Part shown: piece after piece, positions 36,578 to 45,925 of the stretch | Layout of the letters: every line of letters begins with the position of its first letter | Position numbering within the stretch: position 1 is the first letter of the stretch | Source: Xenorhabdus khoisanae | GTDB taxonomy: Bacteria; Pseudomonadota; Gammaproteobacteria; Enterobacterales; Enterobacteriaceae | Length of the DNA stretch: 45,925 bases | Reading direction: 5' to 3' | Assembly (NCBI RefSeq): GCF_001037465.1 | Contig: NZ_LFCV01000034.1 | Location: 1-45,925 of the forward strand | Position numbers and translations under genes: made by a program | The notes under the pieces: model-generated | Seen by the model: only the letters and a program-made list of their open reading frames with translations | Databases searched by the model: none | What the model was told of the DNA's origin: nothing

Positions 36578-37993
36578 TTATTTTTTCTTAACAGGACGTT
36601 GCCAATTCTGAATATGGGTTTGCTTCACGCGGCTGATAACCAATTCGTTCTCAGCAACGTTTTTTGTTACTGTGGTTCCTGCACCAATAGTTGCGCCTTT
36701 CGCTACTGTAACAGGTGCAACAAGCTGGGTATCAGAACCAACAAATACATCATCGCCAATGATGGTTTTAAATTTATTGGCACCATCATAGTTGCAGGTA
36801 ATTGTTCCCGCTCCAATATTCACATTATTACCGATTTCAGAATCACCAAGGTAAGTCAGGTGACCCGCCTTGGAACCTTTGCCAAGAGAGGATTTTTTCA
36901 TTTCGACGAAATTGCCAACATGCGCTTTTTCCGCCAGTTTAGAACCGGGGCGTAAACGGGCAAAAGGCCCAACGGTGCACTCAGCAGCAAGTTCAGAATC
37001 TTCGATTACGGTATAAGGGCTAATTACCGTGCCATCACCAATAATGCAATTTTTCAGGATACAACCAGAACCGATATGAACATGATTTCCCAGTGTGACA
37101 TGGCCTTCAATAATCACATTGGTATCAATCACTACATCACGGCCGTGTTCCAATGTTCCACGCAAATCAAAACGAGCAGGATCTAATAACATGACACCCG
37201 CCAGCAATAATTTATCTGCCTGTTCAGACTGGTAAATACGCTCCAGTGCGGAAAGTTGAAGGCGATTATTGACCCCTTCCATTTCACTCAAACGGCTTGG
37301 GTGTACTGCCTTTATTTGGCGCCCTTCTTTATGTGCGATCGCAATAACATCGGTAAGGTAATATTCGCCCTGTGCGTTGTTGTTTTCCAACTTGGATAGC
37401 CAACGTTTCAAATCACCGCCATTTGCCACCAAAATACCGGTATTAATTTCGTTGATTTTACGCTGCTCTTCCGTCGCATCTTTCTGTTCGATAATGCCCG
37501 TTACGTCGCCATTTTCGCGGATGATCCGGCCATATCCGGTTGGGTTATCCAAAATAGCCGTTAATAAACCAATACCGCCTTCTGGCTTAACGTCGATCAG
37601 ACGCTCTAAGGTATCTTTGGCGATCAAAGGGACATCACCATAAAGGATCAGAATATCTTCATCATCCGAAAAATGTGGGGCGGCCTGCTGCATGGCATGA
37701 CCAGTACCAAGCTGTTCAGCTTGCAGTACCCAGTTTAAATTTTGGTTGGCAAGATTTTGGTTGGAGAGTGTTTGTTTCATCAGGTCACCACCATGTCCAT
37801 AAACCAGATGAACATTTTGCGTACCTAATTCCATTGCGATATCAATGACATGCTGAACCATTGGTTTACCAGCCAGCAAGTGCAGAACTTTAGGAAGATC
37901 AGAATACATGCGCGTTCCTTTACCTGCGGCAAGGATCACAACACTTTTTGCACTGATACTGTTTTCACTGGCACAGTTTTCACTAATAGACAT
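36578..37993 (-). CDS. glmU: Bifunctional GlcNAc-1-P uridyltransferase / GlcN-1-P acetyltransferase
   Basis: GlmU acetylates glucosamine-1-phosphate and then transfers UMP to give UDP-GlcNAc. The N-terminal nucleotidyltransferase domain has the [18 protein letters not shown] loop. The C-terminal half is a left-handed beta-helix of hexapeptide repeats with the catalytic stretch [20 protein letters not shown] in its first 20 residues. From ATG 37993 the protein has 471 residues, about 15 more than E. coli, because of an N-terminal extension in which SEN occurs twice ([16 protein letters not shown]). A TTG at 38014 is an unlikely start. It lies downstream of the atp operon terminator. Confidence 0.96.
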   Translation of the reverse strand: MSISENCASENSISAKSVVILAAGKGTRMYSDLPKVLHLLAGKPMVQHVIDIAMELGTQNVHLVYGHGGDLMKQTLSNQNLANQNLNWVLQAEQLGTGHAMQQAAPHFSDDEDILILYGDVPLIAKDTLERLIDVKPEGGIGLLTAILDNPTGYGRIIRENGDVTGIIEQKDATEEQRKINEINTGILVANGGDLKRWLSKLENNNAQGEYYLTDVIAIAHKEGRQIKAVHPSRLSEMEGVNNRLQLSALERIYQSEQADKLLLAGVMLLDPARFDLRGTLEHGRDVVIDTNVIIEGHVTLGNHVHIGSGCILKNCIIGDGTVISPYTVIEDSELAAECTVGPFARLRPGSKLAEKAHVGNFVEMKKSSLGKGSKAGHLTYLGDSEIGNNVNIGAGTITCNYDGANKFKTIIGDDVFVGSDTQLVAPVTVAKGATIGAGTTVTKNVAENELVISRVKQTHIQNWQRPVKKK

Positions 37994-38072
37994 AAGAAAC
38001 CTAACAATTCCCAATTTTAAGTATGAAAGTAAACCTGTTTACGAAATAAATTGCTACATATTTCGCAATGCA

Positions 38073-38106
38073 AAAAAGCCAGTTAGCTTTCACTAACTGG
38101 CTTTTT
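38073..38106. terminator. Terminator of the atp operon
   Basis: A perfect 14-bp stem (38073-38086 and 38093-38106) has a 6-base loop and a run of six T on the - strand. It separates atpC from glmU. The + strand end is also T-rich, so it could work in both directions. Confidence 0.9.
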
Positions 38107-38117
38107 ATCTCACTGCC

Positions 38118-38176
38118 TATACCCTTAATCTTTCAAGTTGCAGCTCAGTTGGGCGCAATTCAAAATCTATCGGGTA
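38118..38176. repeat. Palindromic repeat-like element between atpC and its terminator
   Basis: The region opens tataccc, continues through tttcaagttgcagc, and ends with an inverted, imperfect match (aaaatctatcgggta). The words tataccc...caagttgcagc...gggta are typical of short repetitive palindromic elements I recall from Photorhabdus/Xenorhabdus genomes. Only this one copy was seen here, so the assignment rests on memory. Confidence 0.5.
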
Positions 38177-38180
38177 CTTA

Positions 38181-38603
38181 TTACATCATTTTTTTTGTCA
38201 ATTCGATAACGCGAAGTTTCGCGATCGCTTTCGACAATTCAGCAGATGCCTGAGCATAATCAACATCGCCGTGAGAATTACGGATATGTTCTTCCGCCTT
38301 GCGCTTGGCTTCAAGCACTTTAGCTTCGTCCAAATCCTTACCACGGATCGCTGTATCGGCCAGTACGATAACGCCGTTTGGCTGAACTTCAAGAATTCCA
38401 CCTGACAGGTAGATAAATTCTTCTTCACCAAACTGTTTAACAATACGTATCATGCCCGGTTTTATGGCAGTAAGCAGTGGTGTGTGCTGAGGATAGATCC
38501 CCAATTCACCTTCACTGCCTGTCACCTGAATTTTCTGTACCAGTCCTTCAAACATCTGTTTTTCAGCACTGACTACGTTCAGGGAGAACGTCATTGCAGC
38601 CAT
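38181..38603 (-). CDS. atpC: ATP synthase F1 epsilon subunit
   Basis: The 140-residue central-stalk subunit couples rotation to catalysis and can inhibit ATP hydrolysis. It has an N-terminal beta-sandwich ([18 protein letters not shown]) and C-terminal helices (about 90-138). It is the last gene of the atp operon, 21 bp after atpD. Confidence 0.96.
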   Translation of the reverse strand: MAAMTFSLNVVSAEKQMFEGLVQKIQVTGSEGELGIYPQHTPLLTAIKPGMIRIVKQFGEEEFIYLSGGILEVQPNGVIVLADTAIRGKDLDEAKVLEAKRKAEEHIRNSHGDVDYAQASAELSKAIAKLRVIELTKKMM

Positions 38604-38624
38604 ATCAACCTCCCGTCAGCCGTA

Positions 38625-40034
<1,410 letters not shown>

Positions 40035-40041
40035 CTAGCTG

Positions 40042-40905
40042 TTAAACCGCAGAAGCACCCGAAACGATTTCGGTGAGTTCCTGAGTGATGCTGGCCTGAC
40101 GAGCCTTGTTGTAAACCAACTGTAACTCTTTGATCAGGTTGCCACCGTTATCGGTCGCGGCTTTCATCGCTACCATTCGTGCGGCCTGTTCACTAGCCAG
40201 GTTTTCAACGACGCCCTGATAAACTTGCGATTCTATATAGCGGCGCAGCAGGGTATCCAACAGCGCCTTAGGATCAGGTTCATACAGATAATCCCAGGAC
40301 TTCTTCTTCAGTGTTTCATCGTCTCCGGCTGGCAGAGGCAATAACTGAGTGATCGTCGGAACCTGAGACATTGTATTCATGAACTTGTTTGTCACTATAT
40401 ACAGTTTATCCAGACGCCCTTCGTCATATGCTTGCATCATGACGTGGACTGGCCCGATCAATTCGGACAATGATGGGTTATCTCCCATCCCTGTTACTTG
40501 GGCAACAATGTTGCCTCCAACAGAAGAAAAGAAAGAAACCGCTTTCGATCCAACAAGCGCTAAGTCAACCTGAACGCTTTTATCAGACCAGTCTTTCATT
40601 TCTATCAGCAATTTTTTGAACAAGTTAATGTTCAAACCGCCACATAAACCACGGTCAGTCGAAACAACCACGTACCCAACACGCTTCACTTCGCGCTCTT
40701 CAAGGTATGGATGTTTGTACTCCAGATTACCTAACGCAAGGTGTCCAATCACACTGCGAATGGTTTCTGCATAAGGACGGCTGGCTGCCATGCGATCCTG
40801 CGTTTTACGCATTTTGGACGCGGCGACCATTTCCATCGCTTTAGTGATTTTTTGCGTGTTCTGCACACTGGCGATTTTGGTACGTATCTCTTTTGCGCCG
40901 GCCAT
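40042..40905 (-). CDS. atpG: ATP synthase F1 gamma subunit
   Basis: The 287-residue rotor shaft has the long N-terminal helix ([20 protein letters not shown], then [12 protein letters not shown]) and the matching C-terminal helix ([19 protein letters not shown]) that form its coiled coil. It is 34 bp upstream of atpD. Confidence 0.97.
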   Translation of the reverse strand: MAGAKEIRTKIASVQNTQKITKAMEMVAASKMRKTQDRMAASRPYAETIRSVIGHLALGNLEYKHPYLEEREVKRVGYVVVSTDRGLCGGLNINLFKKLLIEMKDWSDKSVQVDLALVGSKAVSFFSSVGGNIVAQVTGMGDNPSLSELIGPVHVMMQAYDEGRLDKLYIVTNKFMNTMSQVPTITQLLPLPAGDDETLKKKSWDYLYEPDPKALLDTLLRRYIESQVYQGVVENLASEQAARMVAMKAATDNGGNLIKELQLVYNKARQASITQELTEIVSGASAV

Positions 40906-40978
40906 TTCTGCTTCTCCTCATTAACCAGACGGCCCATGTTTTTTATTCATCAACAGAATCAAACAGGGCCGAATAGTG

Positions 40979-42520
40979 TTACCAGGACTGAGTCGCCTTG
41001 AAGGATTCCAACAGAGCTTTCAGCTTAGCTTCAATCTCTCCGTTGTAATCACCAGACTGGTCAATCTCTTTCAGAAGATCAGCATGTTCACGGCTAGCAT
41101 ATGCCAACAGCGCAGCTTCGAAACTGACCACTTTCGCGATTTCGACATCTTCCAGATAGCCACGCTCAGCAGCAAACAGGGACAGAGCCTGCTGTGCAAT
41201 GGACATCGGCAGATACTGTTTTTGTTTCAACAGTTCAGTTACTTTCTGACCATGATCCAACTGCTTACGTGTTGCATCATCCAGATCAGAAGCAAACTGG
41301 GAGAACGCAGCCAGTTCACGGTACTGAGCCAGAGCGGTACGGATACCACCAGACAGTTTCTTGATGATCTTAGTCTGAGCAGCACCACCTACACGGGATA
41401 CGGAAATCCCCGGGTTAACCGCCGGACGGATACCTGCGTTGAACAGGGAAGATTCAAGGAAGATCTGACCATCAGTAATGGAGATAACGTTTGTTGGTAC
41501 GAACGCAGAAACGTCACCCGCCTGAGTTTCAATGATTGGCAGTGCAGTCAGAGAACCGGTTTGGCCTTTCACTTCGCCATTGGTGAATTTTTCAACATAT
41601 TCAGCGTTAACACGCGCTGCACGCTCCAACAGGCGGGAGTGCAGATAGAAAACGTCACCAGGGAATGCTTCACGTCCAGGTGGACGACGCAGCAACAAGG
41701 AAATCTGACGATATGCAACAGCCTGTTTAGACAGGTCATCGTAAACAATCAGTGCATCTTCACCGCGATCACGGAAGTATTCACCCATCGCACAACCAGA
41801 ATATGGTGCCAAATATTGCAGGGCCGCTGATTCTGAAGCGGACGCAACAACAACGATGGTGTTTTCCAGTGCACCGTGCTCTTCCAGTTTACGAACTACG
41901 TTAGCAATGGTAGAAGCTTTCTGAGCAATCGCAACATAGATACATTTGATACCAGAATTACGTTGGTTGATGATCGCATCGATAGCCAGAGCAGTTTTAC
42001 CCGTCTGACGGTCACCGATTACCAGCTCACGCTGGCCACGGCCGATTGGGATCATGGCATCAACAGATTTGTAACCTGTCTGGACAGGCTGGTCAACGGA
42101 TTGACGATCGATAACGCCCGGGGCAATCACTTCAACAGGTGAGAAGCCATCGTGCTCAACAGCGCCTTTACCGTCGATTGGCTCACCCAGTGTGTTAACA
42201 ACACGACCAAGCAGACCACGACCAACAGGTACTTCCAAAATACGGCCGGTACATTTGACTTTCATGCCTTCGGCTAAGTCAGAATACGGACCCATGACAA
42301 CCGCACCTACGGAGTCGCGCTCCAGGTTCAGTGCAATTGCGTAACGGTTGCCAGGCAGAGAGATCATTTCACCCTGCATGACATCGGCTAAACCGTGGAT
42401 ACGAATGATACCGTCGTTAACGGAAACAATCGTACCTTCATTGTGAGCCTCGCTCACGACATTGAACTGAGCAATACGCTGTTTGATCAGTTCGCTGATT
42501 TCGGTGGAATTCAGTTGCAT
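40979..42520 (-). CDS. atpA: ATP synthase F1 alpha subunit
   Basis: The 513-residue non-catalytic nucleotide-binding subunit has the P-loop GDRQTGKT (about 169-176), the arginine-finger region (VSRVGGAAQ), and a C-terminal helical domain. Its length matches E. coli AtpA. It lies 14 bp after atpH and 73 bp before atpG. Confidence 0.97.
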   Translation of the reverse strand: MQLNSTEISELIKQRIAQFNVVSEAHNEGTIVSVNDGIIRIHGLADVMQGEMISLPGNRYAIALNLERDSVGAVVMGPYSDLAEGMKVKCTGRILEVPVGRGLLGRVVNTLGEPIDGKGAVEHDGFSPVEVIAPGVIDRQSVDQPVQTGYKSVDAMIPIGRGQRELVIGDRQTGKTALAIDAIINQRNSGIKCIYVAIAQKASTIANVVRKLEEHGALENTIVVVASASESAALQYLAPYSGCAMGEYFRDRGEDALIVYDDLSKQAVAYRQISLLLRRPPGREAFPGDVFYLHSRLLERAARVNAEYVEKFTNGEVKGQTGSLTALPIIETQAGDVSAFVPTNVISITDGQIFLESSLFNAGIRPAVNPGISVSRVGGAAQTKIIKKLSGGIRTALAQYRELAAFSQFASDLDDATRKQLDHGQKVTELLKQKQYLPMSIAQQALSLFAAERGYLEDVEIAKVVSFEAALLAYASREHADLLKEIDQSGDYNGEIEAKLKALLESFKATQSW

Positions 42521-42534
42521 ATGCTCCAGTCCCC

Positions 42535-43068
42535 TTAAGACTGCAAGACGTCTGTTAAACGATCCAGACGGCCACGAATACTGCCATCGATCACCATGTC
42601 ACCTGCGCGAATAATCACACCGGCAATAACAGACTTGTCAATTTTGCAATTCAGCTTCACTTTGCGTGACAGACGTTTTTCCATCGCCGCAGAAATTTTA
42701 GCCTGCTGCTGCTCATTCAGTTCGGACGCAGAAATCACTTCAACATCGATGGTTGATTCAAGTGACGCACGCAATTGGATAAATTGCTGGAAGACTTCTG
42801 GCAATACCAGCAAGCGACCATTTTCTGCCATTACACGAATAAAGTTCTGAGCATGCGCATCAACCTGCTCACCACAAATGGTGATAAAGGTTTTGGCTAA
42901 CGTTTCCGGTGCCAATGAACCGGAAAGCAGCTCACCAACCTGCTCATTGCGAGTGACCTCGGCAGTGAACGCCAGCATGTTTTGCCAGTGTTCAAGAGAT
43001 TGGTGTTCTACAGCAAAGTCAAAAGCTGCTTTGGCGTAGGGGCGAGCTACCGTAGCAAATTCAGACAT
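42535..43068 (-). CDS. atpH: ATP synthase delta subunit (stator)
   Basis: The 177-residue protein links the b dimer to the top of F1. The N-terminal helical domain ([19 protein letters not shown]) and the C-terminal motif [19 protein letters not shown] are typical. It is 12 bp after atpF. Confidence 0.96.
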   Translation of the reverse strand: MSEFATVARPYAKAAFDFAVEHQSLEHWQNMLAFTAEVTRNEQVGELLSGSLAPETLAKTFITICGEQVDAHAQNFIRVMAENGRLLVLPEVFQQFIQLRASLESTIDVEVISASELNEQQQAKISAAMEKRLSRKVKLNCKIDKSVIAGVIIRAGDMVIDGSIRGRLDRLTDVLQS

Positions 43069-43080
43069 GCCCCTCCCTCC

Positions 43081-43551
43081 TTACAGTTCAGCGACCAGTT
43101 TATCAACGATGTCGCTGTTAGCAGCTTCATCCACGGAACGTTCGATGATTTTCTCGGCACCTGCGATAGCCAGCATCGCAACTTGTTTACGTAACTCTTC
43201 ACGAGCGCGCTTGCGTTCAGCTTCAATTTCAGCATGAGCTTGCGCGACAATTTTGTTACGTTCCAGCTCGGCTTCTACTTTAGCATCATCAATAATTTGG
43301 GCTTTTTGTTTATTAGCCTGCTCGATGATAACTTGTGCATCAGCTTTCGCTTTTTTCAGTTGGTCGGACGCATTGGCTTGCGCTAAGTCCAGGTTCTTTT
43401 TGGCACGCTCTGCTGAAGCCAAACCGTCAGCAATCTCTTTCTGACGTTTTTCAATGGCCGCCATGATTGGTGGCCATACATACTTCATGCAGAACAAAAC
43501 AAACAGGACAAACGCGATGGCCTGGCCGAGGATTGTTGCGTTAATATTCAC
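43081..43551 (-). CDS. atpF: ATP synthase F0 b subunit
   Basis: The 156 residues comprise one N-terminal membrane helix (about 5-26) and a long charged helix, rich in Ala, Lys and Glu, that dimerises as the peripheral stalk. The start [20 protein letters not shown] is the conserved one. Antisense open frames here follow from the repetitive helix composition and are not genes. Confidence 0.96.
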   Translation of the reverse strand: MNINATILGQAIAFVLFVLFCMKYVWPPIMAAIEKRQKEIADGLASAERAKKNLDLAQANASDQLKKAKADAQVIIEQANKQKAQIIDDAKVEAELERNKIVAQAHAEIEAERKRAREELRKQVAMLAIAGAEKIIERSVDEAANSDIVDKLVAEL

Positions 43552-43606
43552 GGCACAATACCTCTATTTCAATTAATGAATTGGCGTAATTTGCAGTTCT
43601 GCTATT

Positions 43607-43881
<275 letters not shown>

Positions 43882-43902
43882 ACTATTATTGATTGATAAA
43901 AA

Positions 43903-45136
<1,234 letters not shown>

Positions 45137-45192
45137 GACTTTTGTTTTCTCCCTGAGGTACACCATCACATATCAGGTCTTGCTGAATGCTG

Positions 45193-45222
45193 TATAAAAC
45201 TGGCTTTGCTTAAGAGTGTCAA
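45193..45222 (-). promoter_or_regulatory. Candidate atp operon promoter, proximal
   Basis: On the - strand a perfect -35 (TTGACA, 45222-45217) and a -10 like TTTATA (45198-45193) are separated by 18 bp. It lies about 57 bp upstream of the atpI ATG. Confidence 0.6.
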
Positions 45223-45239
45223 GTGACAAAAACGTGCAA

Positions 45240-45267
45240 ATTATACGGGCCGCCAAAATGAATTCAA
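45240..45267 (-). promoter_or_regulatory. Candidate atp operon promoter, distal
   Basis: On the - strand TTGAAT (45267-45262) and a perfect TATAAT (45245-45240) are 16 bp apart. The consensus -10 suggests this is the main atp promoter. Confidence 0.7.
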
Positions 45268-45747
45268 TCCATAAGTAGCGAAAAAGTGAATAATTATTTA
45301 AATTTCTAACTTTGGTGCTAGATTGCTCACAAATACCATTTAATATTCTGCAACGATTAATGGGATAAATGCGAAATTAAACGTGATGCGTATCACACCA
45401 AACAAAATTCATCAATTATTTTTATCATTAAATATATGATAAAGATTTTTTATTTTTTCCACTTAAAATCAATCAATTAATATTATACCTATAAAATTTT
45501 ATCTGCTATATCGATAAAAAAGGTTAAATGTTTATTTTGCCCACTTTCCCTAAATTTTATTTATAAAGAAAATCGATAGCTGTCATCAGAAAGAAAAATC
45601 ATATCAATATAAAAATAACGTTGTTTTTCTGTGAACAACCAGTAAATAAAATTAAAACAATGGAAAGGAATAATTAGTAACGCTAGCAACATCTTAAATG
45701 TGGTTAGCATCACTAATTATTTATATTTTTATTGACAAATAACAAAG
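45268..45747. other. AT-rich rsmG-atpI spacer
   Basis: Beyond the promoters and the CRP-like site, this region is very AT-rich with no coding potential that I recognise. A long imperfect hairpin (45670-45720; outer 9-10 bp of each arm perfect, loop about 11 bases) lies 28 bp after the rsmG stop. It may mark the end of the mnmG-rsmG transcript, although it lacks a strong T-run. Confidence 0.55.
45382..45397. promoter_or_regulatory. CRP-like site upstream of the atp promoters
   Basis: The sequence cgtgatgcgtatcaca matches 9 of the 10 key bases of the CRP consensus (TGTGA-N6-TCACA). It lies about 120 bp upstream of the distal -35 element, far for a simple activator site, so its target is uncertain. 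Confidence 0.5.
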
Positions 45748-45925
45748 TTAGTTTGACTTAAGAATAACCAGATGACGCTGTTCATCCAACTCTGCAACTT
45801 GAAGAGAAATAGCTTTCTCAAGGACGATCCCTGCGGGCAATTGAGCCAACTCATCTTACGGTAACACACCTTTCAGAGCATAAAAACGCCCTTCAAGCGG
45901 CTTAGGGAGATGATGGCACCAAGAG
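45748..45925 (-). pseudogene. rsmG: 16S rRNA (guanine-527-N7) methyltransferase RsmG, 3' end, with in-frame stop
   Basis: Only the C-terminal part is in the window. Translation from the edge gives [20 protein letters not shown] then P, a TAA stop at 45858-45856, and then, still in frame, [20 protein letters not shown] and [15 protein letters not shown] to the normal stop at 45750-45748. The whole line matches E. coli RsmG ([20 protein letters not shown], EDEI..., ERHLVVIKANKI), so the stop replaces a codon (Glu in E. coli). The product would lose 35 residues plus that codon, including the last strands of the methyltransferase fold. RsmG loss gives low-level streptomycin resistance in other bacteria. 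A sequencing error is possible. Marked as a pseudogene because of the stop; the rest of the gene is not visible. Confidence 0.8.

Noticed and set aside
40976-41830. A 284-codon open frame on the + strand opposite atpA
   Set aside because: It is a shadow of the conserved atpA gene; there is no ribosome-binding site and the product has no recognisable pattern.

Overview
The window comes from an insect-associated enterobacterium of the Xenorhabdus/Photorhabdus type (Morganellaceae). This is inferred from housekeeping proteins that are close to, but distinct from, E. coli; from the order gyrB - accessory genes - glmS - glmU - atp; from moderate GC in core genes with AT-rich accessory genes; and from a short palindromic element between atpC and glmU that resembles repeats of that group. 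Genus is an inference; no database could be searched.

Region 1 (1-10.8 kb) is a conserved replication and membrane-biogenesis block. mnmE, yidC, yidD, rnpA and rpmH run leftward. dnaA, dnaN, recF and gyrB run rightward from a shared 0.74-kb regulatory region that holds two good DnaA boxes and eight GATC sites. gyrB ends in two consecutive hairpins.

Region 2 (10.8-15.3 kb) holds three AT-rich accessory genes around asd: a secreted protein with weak ADP-ribosyltransferase-like features, a GNAT-fold protein, and a small protein with a caspase-like His/Cys pair. A 0.8-kb stretch without recognisable genes follows.

Region 3 (15.3-24.5 kb) is the most system-like part: a YqiJ/NfeD-like membrane protein, a 734-residue flotillin (YqiK type), a 1649-residue AAA+ protein of the poorly described 'DNA repair ATPase' family, an in-frame C-terminal remnant of a LemA protein, a small polytopic membrane protein and a rhomboid-family intramembrane protease. 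All lie on the + strand. They look like a membrane-microdomain/ATPase locus.

Region 4 (24.5-34.6 kb) is a mosaic of acquired genes: a Tlde1-like L,D-transpeptidase effector with a probable periplasmic immunity protein, a flavin monooxygenase with a Baeyer-Villiger fingerprint, a truncated VapB-like antitoxin, a type III restriction-modification system (res, mod), a TacT/TacA-type acetyltransferase toxin-antitoxin pair, and a decayed IS982-family transposase. Two sets of short repeats bracket parts of this mosaic. One repeat copies part of the glmS terminator, so the glmS 3' side looks like an insertion site.

Region 5 (34.6-45.9 kb) is core again, all leftward: glmS and glmU (UDP-GlcNAc synthesis), the complete ATP synthase operon atpIBEFHAGDC with its promoters and the conserved atpE translation-enhancer leader, and the 3' end of rsmG. 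The rsmG reading frame carries an in-frame stop 35 codons before the normal end.
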